Source: Planomicrobium soli
GTDB lineage: Bacteria; Bacillota; Bacilli; Bacillales_A; Planococcaceae
DNA: 64,000 bases
NCBI RefSeq assembly: GCF_003014655.1
Contig: NZ_PYAT01000002.1
Span: forward strand, 310,001-374,000
Direction: 5' to 3'
The notes beneath the pieces were generated by a model, which was not told where the DNA came from, did not search any database, and was given only the letters and a program-made list of their open reading frames with translations. Positions 23,601 to 32,232 of this stretch are shown in pieces; position 1 is the stretch's first letter, and every line of letters starts with the position of its first letter. The position numbers and the translations under genes are program-made.

Positions 23601-24584
23601 TTAAACATTTACTTCCTGCTCAATCTGCTCGTTGATGCGGCGGACAAAAGTGGCTTCCGGTGTTATCCCTTGCGCCTTTAATCCGGCGACAACCGCTCCC
23701 GCTACCGGAGCGATCTGAGTCGGCCGGAAGACGGCGTTCGGAAGCTCACCTTTCGTTAAATCTTTGAATATGCTGCTGAAAAGCGGCCAATCGGAAAATA
23801 CGCCTCCCGCTAAAACAATTGTTGTCGGATGATCCGGTCTGAACAATTGCCGATGGCAGGTGTTTATGCTGCGAAGCATCTCCTCGCATGCACCGACCAA
23901 AATATCTTGTGCAACATGGTCCGAAGCAGCCGCTTCTTCCACTACCAATGGTGCAAGCGGTGCAATGACAGCACGGGCGTATTCCTGTCCATACACCAGG
24001 CTGATGATTTCCGTGGCTTTATCGACTTGGAAATGCTCTAATAGCCTGCCGGTCAATGAAGTGGCAGGGCCGCGCTGATCGTATTCCTTGAAAACCGCCC
24101 GCAGTGCCGCTTTTCCTACTGCAAATCCGCTTCCAGCTTCGTCAAATAAGAAGCCCCAACCGCCTGCCCGAACTTCTTTCTGCTGTTCATTGATCCCATA
24201 GGTAATAGCGCCGGTCCCTGAAATCTGAACGATGCCCGCTTCGCCGATTGTTCCGGAGTATAACGCATTGATCGCATCGTTTTGGACGATCAACATCGTC
24301 TCTTCCGGCAGATAGCCTCTGAGCAATTCGGCTACTTCCGACGTGCGCTGGCTTTCATCGACACCTGCAATTCCAGCGAAACAGATTGCGACCTGGTTGT
24401 ATATTTCTTCGTTCTGTTGTTTCAATCCAAGCAATAAGTCTTTCATCACTTGTTCGAATCCCCGCTGCGATAATGTATTGGGATTGCTTCGACCAGTGGC
24501 CGCTTGCATGTAAATATTCCCTTTTTCATCCGCCACAATTCCAGACGTTCTTGTGCCTCCACCGTCGATCCCTAATACGTACAT
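23601..24584 (-). CDS. BadF/BadG-type amino-sugar kinase (GlcNAc/MurNAc kinase-like)
   Basis: 327 aa, ASKHA fold. Phosphate-1 loop GIDGGGTRTSG (residues 5-15), sugar-side FAGIAGVDES (about 68), GTGAITYGI (about 124) and AGGWGFLFDEAGSGFAVG (about 140), and adenosine-side VLAGGVFSD (about 262). Bacterial relatives phosphorylate N-acetylglucosamine and, in MurK, N-acetylmuramic acid. It would feed unphosphorylated amino sugars, for example released by the NagZ-like enzyme at 37.5-39.1 kb, into the NagA/NagB route. Separated by 296 nt from the unassigned PTS operon upstream. Confidence 0.82.
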   Translation of the reverse strand: MYVLGIDGGGTRTSGIVADEKGNIYMQAATGRSNPNTLSQRGFEQVMKDLLLGLKQQNEEIYNQVAICFAGIAGVDESQRTSEVAELLRGYLPEETMLIVQNDAINALYSGTIGEAGIVQISGTGAITYGINEQQKEVRAGGWGFLFDEAGSGFAVGKAALRAVFKEYDQRGPATSLTGRLLEHFQVDKATEIISLVYGQEYARAVIAPLAPLVVEEAAASDHVAQDILVGACEEMLRSINTCHRQLFRPDHPTTIVLAGGVFSDWPLFSSIFKDLTKGELPNAVFRPTQIAPVAGAVVAGLKAQGITPEATFVRRINEQIEQEVNV

Positions 24585-24669
24585 ATTGCTGTTCCCACCT
24601 TTTTTTCATTCAATTGATTAGTTAGAGTGTTATTGAGATTCTATCATTATACTGGGTATCAATGGAATT

Positions 24670-24860
24670 TTAAATGCCTGCGCCCGGAGACTTTCCGGGG
24701 CAGGCTTTTAGTTTGGAATGGATTTTGAAGTTAAGAGCTGGGCATGCGCGCCTTTTCCTGCGGACGAACGCCCAAGCCCCCTTGCCCGTGCAAAAGCACG
24801 GGCTGCGGAGTCTCGATCATTCGTTATTCCCGGAGAGTGGCACGATTCCCATTTCATTTT
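24670..24860. repeat. Hairpin-rich GC-rich intergenic segment
   Basis: Holds GCCTGC/GCAGGC with inner CCGGA/TCCGG (24676-24705), which is followed by CTTTTAG on the plus strand, and GCCCGTGC-aaaa-GCACGGGC (24784-24803). Probably a relative of the elements at 17.5 and 42.4 kb, though the similarity by eye is weak. It fills the gap between the kinase and SIS genes and could uncouple their transcription. Confidence 0.45.
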
Positions 24861-24880
24861 TTTAAAATTTACCAATAAAC

Positions 24881-25615
24881 TCAAGACAACAACGGAATTC
24901 GTTCCTGGTATTTTTTCACGAGTCCGTTGTTATGGTCGTCTGCTCCATCGATATTGCCGCTAAGAAAAATAGGCGGTTCTATCCCTTTGTCCGCCATCAG
25001 TTGGATCGCTTCCGCAAAAATGGCGTTCAGAATGACTGCACCGACGGCTGTGGAGGTCGGTCCAAATGGCACTTTCACTTTTTCGTAAGAAAGGATGGCA
25101 TCCCCGCTCACCGAGTGATTGTCGATGACCAGGTCGACCGAGTTGAATAAATGTTTGCCGCTCGTATGGCGCGAAGGCTGGCTCTGTGAATATTCCAATG
25201 AAGTCAACCCGATCACATAAGCCCCTTTTTCACGCGCAAACTGGGCAACGTCGACCGGCACAGGATTGCGGCCCGATGTCGACAGCACGAACACCACGTC
25301 GTCCTCCCTGAAATCCTGTTCGGTTAAAAACCCTTCAGCATACTGGTTTTTCCGTTCCAGCTGCGAAGACGTTAAGGCGCCTTCATGCAGCATCAGCGGT
25401 TCCACAAAAATCGGCTTCATGGGAACCAAACCGCCTGCACGGTAAAACACTTCCTCGGTTAAAATATGCGAATGCCCGCAGCCGAACAATTGGATGATGC
25501 CGCCCTTTTGGATGGCTTCCGCCACTTTCCGGGCCGCCTCCAGCATATTGGTTTTTTCGCTCTTCTCCACTAACTCGATGCGCTCTTTTACTTGGTCGAA
25601 ATAATCGTTCAGCAT
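24881..25615 (-). CDS. SIS-domain protein (UPF0309-like), putative sugar-phosphate enzyme
   Basis: 244 aa. SIS phosphosugar-binding signatures are GGIIQLFGCGHSHILTEEVF (about 37-56), VLSTSGRNPVPVDVA (about 109-123) and the C-terminal NAIFAEAIQLMADKGIEPP. Length and motifs fit UPF0309, related to MurQ-type etherases and sugar isomerases but uncharacterised. Last gene of the PTS operon, 18 nt after the creatininase-like gene, so it probably acts on a phosphorylated intermediate of that pathway. Confidence 0.82.
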   Translation of the reverse strand: MLNDYFDQVKERIELVEKSEKTNMLEAARKVAEAIQKGGIIQLFGCGHSHILTEEVFYRAGGLVPMKPIFVEPLMLHEGALTSSQLERKNQYAEGFLTEQDFREDDVVFVLSTSGRNPVPVDVAQFAREKGAYVIGLTSLEYSQSQPSRHTSGKHLFNSVDLVIDNHSVSGDAILSYEKVKVPFGPTSTAVGAVILNAIFAEAIQLMADKGIEPPIFLSGNIDGADDHNNGLVKKYQERIPLLS

Positions 25616-25633
25616 GCTATCAGCTCCTGCTTT

Positions 25634-26380
25634 TTAATTTTGCTTAGGTGCAGTTCTCATGTTATTGATCAGCGCCATCATGTTCTCAAGGGCTACGCTA
25701 ATGATTTTTTCACCTTTTTCTTTTGTTGCCAGCTTTGCGTCTCCCAATACAGCTGAACGTGTAAATTCCTCCCAAGGGGTTGGCGTAACATCAGCGCTCG
25801 ATGGAATAACCGGTATATCGGTTATCGCTTTCGACATATCAACAAATTCTTCCGCCAAATAAAGCATGTATGACGTTTCGATTTCACAAGCATGAAAATA
25901 ACTTGCGTGCGCCGATTGCGTTTCCCTTACTTCATCTGTTATTTGCTTTACCCCAGGGTAAAACAAATAAAGCACTTTGAATTCCGGAATGTCACTGTAA
26001 AGCTTCCGCGCAGCTTCTTTTAAGGCAACAGCATTGCCCAAATGGCCATTGATCATCACGAACATACTGAACCCCTGTTGGTGCAGGGAAATCCCGATGT
26101 CCACCAGCAGACCAATCAGCGATTCATTGCTGACATTGATACTTCCAGGAAAGTTTTTCAAACTCCAGACTTGGCCATACGGCAAAGTCGGCAAAACGAA
26201 CGCTCCCGTTTTCTCTGCGACTTTTGCCGCTAGCCTCTCTGCCAAGTAATTGTCTGTGCCCAGTGGAAGGTGCGGCCCGTGCGCTTCAACAGCGCCGATC
26301 GGCAAGATGGCCACTCCGCTTTTTTCAATTTTTCCTTTAACATCATATGAATTTTCGTTTTGGAAAATCAACACCTTCAT
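25634..26380 (-). CDS. Creatininase-family amidohydrolase
   Basis: 248 aa. Metal-binding blocks typical of the family: GAVEAHGPHLPLGTDNYLAE (about 29-48), NGHLGNAVALKEAA (about 110; the usual NGHGGN has Leu here) and HACEIETSYMLYL (about 165-177). Members hydrolyse cyclic or formyl amides (creatinine, FAPy formamide, mycofactocin precursor). Three bases separate it from the phosphotriesterase-like gene, so it is co-translated. Expected to open or deacylate an amide in the product imported by the PTS, which is inference. Confidence 0.85.
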   Translation of the reverse strand: MKVLIFQNENSYDVKGKIEKSGVAILPIGAVEAHGPHLPLGTDNYLAERLAAKVAEKTGAFVLPTLPYGQVWSLKNFPGSINVSNESLIGLLVDIGISLHQQGFSMFVMINGHLGNAVALKEAARKLYSDIPEFKVLYLFYPGVKQITDEVRETQSAHASYFHACEIETSYMLYLAEEFVDMSKAITDIPVIPSSADVTPTPWEEFTRSAVLGDAKLATKEKGEKIISVALENMMALINNMRTAPKQN

Positions 26381-26383
26381 CTC

Positions 26384-27376
26384 CTATCGATTGAACGTAA
26401 AGCAGCGAGCCGGATTTTCGACAAAAAACTTATGGACCAGTTTTTCGCCGTCAAACCCCTGCCGGTTTGCATCATCAATAAACCGCGGCACCCACTTGGC
26501 GATGATGTATTCCAGTCCCAGCCCATAATCGTAATGTTTATAGTAGGTTTTTCGGGCCGTGTCTCCACTGACTAAAACCTGGTTTTCAAATCCCCTTTTG
26601 ACCAACTCCAAAATACAATGGATCCTTGTGCTTTCCGGCGCGTATTTGATTTTGGCGATGCCATCAAAACTTAGGTAAGCTCCAGTTTTAGCTACTTGTT
26701 CGTGATAATACGGATCCGGATTCCGGTCCATATGGCCAAAACTCATGTAGGAGAGATCGACTCCTTCGCTTTGCAGAAGTTCGATTTGTTCGAGTCCCAT
26801 CGTCCCCGCTTCGGTATGGGAATGCAACGGCGCCTTTGTCTCCAGATGAGCTCTTGCTACTGCCCGCAGCGTTTTTTCTTCCAATGGCGTAATGCGGTTG
26901 TAGCCGGTCCCGAACTTCACTTGCCCTGCTTTATACGGCGTCCCTTCCAGCCCTTCCTCTACTTCTTTGATGACAAAATCGGTCAATTCGTTGATGCTTT
27001 TTGCTTCAATCCATTCACTGTATGTTCGGTAATCGCCTATGATCGGCTTCAGCTCTTCTTTGATAGTTGCGTCCCATAAAAAGCTTTTGTTGAATCCCGC
27101 CGTTCCGACAATATGGATATCCAGTTCTTCAGAAATTTCTTTGACTGTTTGGACATCCCGCCCGTAATCGATTGCGGTCGCATCTACAATCGATCGGCCG
27201 CCGTGATTTTTAAAATCCAACACATCCAGCTTTGATTTTTCTTTATCGTCCAGCAATAAATCATCCGCGTCCCTCTCTACCCAATAAGCTGGCCGGCAGA
27301 CAATGTGTTCATGGGAATAAGTAAATCCCAATTCCTCCGGTTTGATGTCCCCCCGCAATGTTCGTATGAAACCCAT
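26384..27376 (-). CDS. Phosphotriesterase-family hydrolase (lactonase-like)
   Basis: 330 aa amidohydrolase barrel. Metal ligands visible: YSHEHIVC (HxH, about 20-27), the carboxylated Lys in QVKFGTGYN (about 153), LHSHTEAGT (about 183), SFGHMDRNPD (about 212) and LVSGDTARK (about 270). True phosphotriesterase is rare in this family; many members are lactonases or PHP-like proteins of unknown substrate. Here it follows the PTS EIIC gene, pointing to a sugar-phosphate lactone or similar ester. A hairpin at 27419-27442 lies between them. Confidence 0.85.
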   Translation of the reverse strand: MGFIRTLRGDIKPEELGFTYSHEHIVCRPAYWVERDADDLLLDDKEKSKLDVLDFKNHGGRSIVDATAIDYGRDVQTVKEISEELDIHIVGTAGFNKSFLWDATIKEELKPIIGDYRTYSEWIEAKSINELTDFVIKEVEEGLEGTPYKAGQVKFGTGYNRITPLEEKTLRAVARAHLETKAPLHSHTEAGTMGLEQIELLQSEGVDLSYMSFGHMDRNPDPYYHEQVAKTGAYLSFDGIAKIKYAPESTRIHCILELVKRGFENQVLVSGDTARKTYYKHYDYGLGLEYIIAKWVPRFIDDANRQGFDGEKLVHKFFVENPARCFTFNR

Positions 27377-27418
27377 AACTTGCCTCTCCTTTCACTCGTA
27401 CATTTTCATAAACAAGGA

Positions 27419-27442
27419 AAAGAGGCGGAAAAGCGCCTCTTT
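27419..27442 (-). terminator. Intra-operon terminator/attenuator after EIIC
   Basis: Minus-strand AAAGAGGCG-cttttc-CGCCTCTTT followed by TCC, 10 nt after the EIIC stop. It may lower expression of the three enzyme genes relative to the PTS genes. Confidence 0.7.
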
Positions 27443-27451
27443 ATGCATTTA

Positions 27452-28747
27452 TTATAGGAGTAGTTGAGCCAGCAAGCGGATGACAGGTCCGAGTATGAAC
27501 ATGTCGGAATCCGCCGCCCACATTGCCGTATCAGGAATAGTGCCCGCGAGCAGCATTTTTACCGCTATGAACTGGCCCCATGCCACAATGGTCGCTGTAA
27601 TGAATCCGCCCATAATCGCACCGCGCACTCCACCGGTTAAATTTCCGAATACCCCGGCGGAAGCAGAATGGAAGAAAAGGACGATCATAGTCGGAACAAA
27701 CACATAGCCTACCGAATTCCCTAGAATGACCAGCCAGATTAACGCCCCGACAAAAGCACCTAGAAATCCGAGAATTACGGCATTTGGCGCATATGGAAAG
27801 ACAATCGGGTTATCTAGTGCGGGCCTTGCACCAGGAACAATTTTAGTTGCAATCCCTTTAAAGGCGGGAACAATTTCGCCGATAAACATGCGGACCCCTG
27901 TCAAAACAACAGCAATTCCTGCTGTAAAGGTAAATGACTGGATAATCGCATAAACGATGAAGTTCTGGTTTCCAGAGCTTGCCAGCAATTCTTGCGCTCC
28001 TGGCGTGTCTTTGAAAGAGATGATGATCGCTCCACATAGAAACAATAATCCCATCGTCAATGCCGTTATGACGTTGGAATCCCTCAGGAATTCCAATCCT
28101 TTTGGAAGATTGATTTTTTCGGAATCATTTTCTTTGTTTCCGTACAGTTTTCCTCCCCATGCAGAAAGAAGAGCAACAGAAGCGGAAGTATGCCCTAACG
28201 CTATATTGTCATTGCCGATGATTCTGCGCATAAACGGCTGTGTAAGTGCCGGCTGGACTGTCCAGTAAATCCCCATAATAATCGACAGGAACACGACCAG
28301 GCGCCAAAAAGAAACATCAGGAGAGGTGTGGACAGCGATACCGGCGAAAATGGTCGTTGTCCAAAACATCATATGGCCGGTCAAGTAAATATATTTTAGC
28401 TTGGTGAATCGTGCCAATAGAACATTGATCAGAAAACCTAACGTCATAGCCAACGTGACAGCGCTTCCATATTCTGTGTTAAACAGCTCCTGGCCCATAT
28501 ACTGCCCCAAGGTTTCCCCTTGAAGATTAAATACTTCTTTCCAGAGCGGTTCAAAAACGGTCAACGCGCCTACGATGATGGAAGCGCCGGCACTGATGAT
28601 CAGAAAACCGATTATGGCCTTGAACGTTCCACTTATTCGCTGGCTGGCTGTCTTTTTTTGCAGCAGCAAACCGATTAAGACGATAATCCCTAATAAAATA
28701 GCGGGCGTTCCAAATACGTTATCCGCTAACCAAAAGATAATCTCCAT
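27452..28747 (-). CDS. PTS EIIC, ascorbate/SgaT (UlaA) type
   Basis: 431 aa with about eleven membrane segments. ITFMI-like opening segments, GTPAILLGIIVLIGLLLQKK (about 13-32), FLIINSAGASIIVG-like block and KGIATKIVPGARPALDNPIVFPYAPNAV (in two parts, about 305-332) are typical of the ascorbate-galactitol superfamily. Membrane channel of the permease supplied by the separate EIIB and EIIA genes directly upstream. The family imports ascorbate but also unknown sugar acids and pentoses. AAAAGGAG precedes the ATG. No ulaG/ulaD/E/F homologues are nearby, so ascorbate is not supported. Confidence 0.87.
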   Translation of the reverse strand: MEIIFWLADNVFGTPAILLGIIVLIGLLLQKKTASQRISGTFKAIIGFLIISAGASIIVGALTVFEPLWKEVFNLQGETLGQYMGQELFNTEYGSAVTLAMTLGFLINVLLARFTKLKYIYLTGHMMFWTTTIFAGIAVHTSPDVSFWRLVVFLSIIMGIYWTVQPALTQPFMRRIIGNDNIALGHTSASVALLSAWGGKLYGNKENDSEKINLPKGLEFLRDSNVITALTMGLLFLCGAIIISFKDTPGAQELLASSGNQNFIVYAIIQSFTFTAGIAVVLTGVRMFIGEIVPAFKGIATKIVPGARPALDNPIVFPYAPNAVILGFLGAFVGALIWLVILGNSVGYVFVPTMIVLFFHSASAGVFGNLTGGVRGAIMGGFITATIVAWGQFIAVKMLLAGTIPDTAMWAADSDMFILGPVIRLLAQLLL

Positions 28748-28807
28748 TGTTATATCTCCTTTTCGTTTGTCCTGTCCTTCCGCCCATATCTACACGATCT
28801 TTTGGCG

Positions 28808-29080
28808 TTACTGCTCGATGTTTTGATCGATTGCTTCGTTTATTTCGTTCATATCGAAATAGTTATTTACGACAATGATTTTTCCGGCATGGCCCTGCAG
28901 ACTTTCCGCCAGTTCGTTGCTTGTAAAGATGTAATCGGCATCCATGCTTGAAGCCGCTGAAACGTCAATGTGCTCAACATCCGCTGTTACTCCTTTTTCG
29001 CCAAGCGCTTGCTCCACGTTCATCCGCAGGATCAAACTTGTCCCTTGCCCTAGCCCGCATACACATAAAATTTTTAACAT
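28808..29080 (-). CDS. PTS EIIB component (lactose/ascorbate type)
   Basis: 90 aa. The phospho-Cys loop is CVCGLGQGTSLIL, with Cys8 the probable phosphorylation site, in a Rossmann-like small domain (DADYIFTSNELAESL, KIIVVNNYF). It receives phosphate from the EIIA encoded by the overlapping gene and passes it to the sugar in EIIC. It shares one base with the EIIA stop (29080). Confidence 0.87.
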   Translation of the reverse strand: MLKILCVCGLGQGTSLILRMNVEQALGEKGVTADVEHIDVSAASSMDADYIFTSNELAESLQGHAGKIIVVNNYFDMNEINEAIDQNIEQ

Positions 29081-29526
29081 TATTCATTCCTCCTAATCAT
29101 TTTTTGTATTTCTTCGTAGCTTGTGGCTGTTTTTAAATTTTCGACGTGGACCGGATTGCTCAGCAGCATGACCAGTTGCTTCATCATCGCCAGGTGTTCG
29201 TCACTTGAAGACGCACCCAAAGCAAAGACCAGTTGAACCGGATCATTTGCGGCGCTTCCGAAAGCGATCGGCTTTTGGAGCCTGACAAAAGATGCGGATG
29301 CTTCTTTGACTCCGTCTTCCGGCCGAGCGTGCGGCAAAGCAATTTGCGGCGCGAGAACAAAATAAGGTCCATTCTTCTGGTAAGATTCCAGCATGGCTTC
29401 CACATACCGAGGTTCCGTCAGCTCTTCCGAGACAAGCAGGCCACCTGCCACACGTATGGCCTCTTCCGGAGAATTCACCTCGACATCCAAAGCGATAAGG
29501 TTTTTCTCTAAAAACTTCATATCCAT
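29080..29526 (-). CDS. PTS EIIA component (fructose/mannitol superfamily)
   Basis: 148 aa. Phospho-His66 is in the motif ALPHARPEDGVKEAS; the flanking GPYFVLAPQI is typical. It is paralogous to the C-terminal domain of the regulator encoded just upstream (IPHARPQDGVKK). Cytoplasmic, phosphorylated by HPr. Start ATG with AAAGGAATATGG upstream; 31 nt after the regulator gene. Confidence 0.88.
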   Translation of the reverse strand: MDMKFLEKNLIALDVEVNSPEEAIRVAGGLLVSEELTEPRYVEAMLESYQKNGPYFVLAPQIALPHARPEDGVKEASASFVRLQKPIAFGSAANDPVQLVFALGASSSDEHLAMMKQLVMLLSNPVHVENLKTATSYEEIQKMIRRNE

Positions 29527-29557
29527 ATTCCTTTCTATAGTTCATGTAGTCCATAGC

Positions 29558-31666
29558 TTAATGAAGATGGGTTTCAAGGAGTTGATAAATAGCTTCACGA
29601 GAACTTGCTCTAAGCAACTCGGCTTTAAGCTCTGTGTCATTCAGTATTTTCACCAATTGGCCGAGAGCTTTTAAATGGCTGTCCCCATCTATAGGGGCTA
29701 ATACAACAATCACACGGACTTGATGCTTTTCCTCATCAGAAAATGGTACTTCTTGTTCGACGCGCAGCAAACTCATTCCGATTTTCTTTACACCGTCTTG
29801 GGGACGGGCATGGGGAATGGCCACTTTTGGAGAAATGACGATATAAGGCCCCATAGTGTTTACCGCGTCAATCATCGCCTGGACATATCCCTCTGTGATG
29901 AAATCCCCTTCTATCAACGGCAAAGCTGCCTGTCGGATGCTTTCCTTCCAGTCTCCGACCTGTTCCGCCGTTTGGATAAACTCTTTCTTTAATAAGTCTT
30001 TCAACTCGGGCTTCATGGCCTCAGCAATACTCTGCGGCTGATAAAAGTATTGCCGCAATTCCCTCTGTAAATTTTGCATATCTTTGATATCTGCATATTT
30101 GCGGACAATATCCAGTACGGCTTCTTCCGAATTGCGCGATTGGGGCGTTGCTTCCATCAAGGCATTCACTTTTTTAAGCAGGTTTTCTTTCTCTGTTTCC
30201 GCCAGGATCGGACTCACAACAATAACCGGCCGTTCTTTTTCAGCAATAGGAATGGTGGAAATAATAAAATCAGCGTGGATTTGAGTTTTTTCATAATCCC
30301 TTAACGACACACAGCCGATAATGTCGACTGTTGAAAACAACTCTTCAAGCTGATGCTGAAGCAAACGGGATGTGCCAACTCCAGACGTACAAACAAGAAG
30401 CGCCCTTTTTCGGTTAGCGGGTTTAGCGCCAGTTTTCTCCAGCCAACCGCCGAAATGAGCAGCAATCAGTGCAACTTCATTATCGTTGACCGGTTTTTCC
30501 GTCGCCTGCTCCAAGTGAACTGAAACCTTTTTACTGAGCTGAAAAATATCCGGGTATTTTTCCTTGATCGAATTGGTCATATGTTCCTCCGCTTCAATTC
30601 CGTAAAGAATCCGGTAATAAGCGGGTTTTACATGAAGCAGCAAATTAGCTTCAACTTCCTCGCGGTTTTCAAACAAGATGCAGGCGTATTTTTGGAAATC
30701 CGTCACCATATGCGAAACGACACGGGCAAGAATTTGTGAATCATGGCTGCTCCCGTTTTCAAGCCGGGACTCTGAAAACTGCACCCTGGAACTCAATAAG
30801 TGCTTGGTGATATAGAAAATCTCATCTTCCGGAAATTCCACTTCCAACAACACCGCCAACTTTTCACTCATTCTTTTCGCTGCGGCATATTCTTTTAAAT
30901 CGCTCAGCACCTCTTTTTCAATAGCATCCACTTCAACTTTTTTGCCTTGGACAAGCCTTCTGCCGAACAGCAATAGACGGAAAGACAAGCTATGAAGAAA
31001 TTCATCCGTAAACTGGACATTCAATTCCTGCTCGCTTTCGGCAACAATGCGCTCTACGGCCAGCATCTTCTCAAACCCCAAAAATTCCAGACTGTCGTTG
31101 TTGGACAAAATAGCAGGAAGCTGCGCCAGCAAGCTTTGCCAACTTTGCTTTGGCAATGCATGCTCCAGATAAAATACGAGCGCTTTCCTTTTGTCCTCTT
31201 CTTTGCCTTTCAACAAATAACCCGATTTCCGGTCGAACTCCAGCTCGAGATCAAATCGTTCCAGCTCTTTTTTCAACGCTTTTATGTCATTGATCGTAGT
31301 GTTCCTGCTGACACGCAGCTTCTCCATCAAATCTTCCAAATACATTGGTGTATTCCTGATCATCAAATAAATAGTCAGCCAGGCCTTCCGTTCTTTTCCG
31401 GAATACTCGTAATGCCAAGTTTTCAATACGCCAAGTTTCTCAGGAATATGAGTTGCCGCTTCTTTTCCCAAGTGAAAACCTGCAGATCTTACATGTTGCA
31501 CAGCCGGCAGATTATTTTCTTTTAACCAGTCGTTTATCTTATCAATATCGTAATAAATGGTGCGCCGGGAAATATTAAATTTCTCTATTATCTCTTCAAG
31601 CGGAACATATCCCTGTGTCTGCGTCAGATAAGACAGTAATGCGTGACTCCGCTGATCCAATGCCAT
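29558..31666 (-). CDS. PRD-containing transcriptional activator with EIIB- and EIIA-like domains (MtlR/UlaR-like)
   Basis: 702 aa in the order: HTH-11 (about 5-60, FNISRRTIYYDIDKIN), Mga-like HTH (about 85-150, LRVSRNTTINDIKALK), PRD1 (about 190-285), PRD2 (about 300-400), EIIB-like domain with CTSGVGTSRLL (about 427), and EIIA domain with His619 in VAIPHARPQDG. This is the DNA-binding activator type of the BglG superfamily, not an RNA antiterminator. Phosphorylation by HPr and by the operon's EIIB would tie activity to substrate and glucose supply. It heads the PTS operon on the same strand. Arrays D and E lie upstream. Confidence 0.9.
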   Translation of the reverse strand: MALDQRSHALLSYLTQTQGYVPLEEIIEKFNISRRTIYYDIDKINDWLKENNLPAVQHVRSAGFHLGKEAATHIPEKLGVLKTWHYEYSGKERKAWLTIYLMIRNTPMYLEDLMEKLRVSRNTTINDIKALKKELERFDLELEFDRKSGYLLKGKEEDKRKALVFYLEHALPKQSWQSLLAQLPAILSNNDSLEFLGFEKMLAVERIVAESEQELNVQFTDEFLHSLSFRLLLFGRRLVQGKKVEVDAIEKEVLSDLKEYAAAKRMSEKLAVLLEVEFPEDEIFYITKHLLSSRVQFSESRLENGSSHDSQILARVVSHMVTDFQKYACILFENREEVEANLLLHVKPAYYRILYGIEAEEHMTNSIKEKYPDIFQLSKKVSVHLEQATEKPVNDNEVALIAAHFGGWLEKTGAKPANRKRALLVCTSGVGTSRLLQHQLEELFSTVDIIGCVSLRDYEKTQIHADFIISTIPIAEKERPVIVVSPILAETEKENLLKKVNALMEATPQSRNSEEAVLDIVRKYADIKDMQNLQRELRQYFYQPQSIAEAMKPELKDLLKKEFIQTAEQVGDWKESIRQAALPLIEGDFITEGYVQAMIDAVNTMGPYIVISPKVAIPHARPQDGVKKIGMSLLRVEQEVPFSDEEKHQVRVIVVLAPIDGDSHLKALGQLVKILNDTELKAELLRASSREAIYQLLETHLH

Positions 31667-31879
31667 TTTCTGCTCACCTCTCTTCTATTTGAAAGTGCAA
31701 AGATAGATATCAGATAATTACAAAAGTTTTATTAATTTAAGTATAGCTTGGGTATATCAGAATGTGGAGGCCAAATGTTGTCTGCCTAATTATGCAAAAT
31801 TGGACTTCAGCTTTGGATCTTATAATGGGAGATCAAATCCTTCTGGGTATGAGGTTGCAGTGGGTGGAAAAATTTTCTT

Positions 31880-31984
31880 CATGATGTTTCGATGTTCTTA
31901 TATGAACTTTTTAGCTTTTAACATGACCTTCTGAAGCCGCTTCATGAACTTTCTCACTCCTTACATGCCAGATCAACTTTTCTA
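31880..31984. repeat. 21-nt phased array D (5 units)
   Basis: Units start at 31880, 31901, 31922, 31943 and 31964, opening CATG or TATG. It is a diverged duplicate of array E 179 bp away. The minus-strand heptad frame has one TAA, then ends VHIRTSKHHEENFST. Confidence 0.8.
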
Positions 31985-32058
31985 CACAAACCGTCCTCGT
32001 TCCCCAATAAAAAACGCCCACTTCCCATTTCCGGAAAGTAGGCTGCCAATATTTTCTT

Positions 32059-32163
32059 CATAAACTTTTTCTATTCTTACATGAACTTTTAAGCTTTTAA
32101 CATGAACTTCTAAAGCCGCTTCATGAACTTCCTCACTCCTTACATGCCAGATCAAGCTCACTT
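32059..32163. repeat. 21-nt phased array E (5 units)
   Basis: Units start at 32059, 32080, 32101, 32122 and 32143. It is preceded by the head box GGCTGCCAATATTTTCTT (32041-32058), shared with array G. The minus-strand heptad frame is open, with VHVRIEKVYEENIGS at its end. Confidence 0.82.
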
Positions 32164-32186
32164 CCTGCACCGCTATAAATAAAAAA

Positions 32187-32215
32187 CGCCAACCCCTATT
32201 ACCAAGGAGTTGGCG
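32187..32215 (-). terminator. Terminator of the HPr gene
   Basis: Minus-strand CGCCAACTCCT/AGGGGTTGGCG stem (one bulge) followed by TTTTTT, 18 nt after the stop codon. Confidence 0.85.
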
Positions 32216-32232
32216 CTTTCATGAAACCTGTA

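Larger units (their letters stand above)
31667..32232. other. 566-bp intergenic region with two repeat arrays
   Basis: From right to left it holds the HPr terminator, array E, a short ACGCCCACTTCC hairpin-like segment, array D, and then about 200 nt of AT-rich DNA that should contain the promoter of the PRD regulator gene. A 62-codon minus-strand open frame spans array E; it is discussed with the arrays and not called as a gene. Confidence 0.6.

Noticed and set aside
27452-29526. Naming the PTS genes ulaA/ulaB/ulaC (ascorbate)
   Set aside because: EIIC fold is of that type, but the downstream enzymes are not the ascorbate lactonase, decarboxylase or epimerases.
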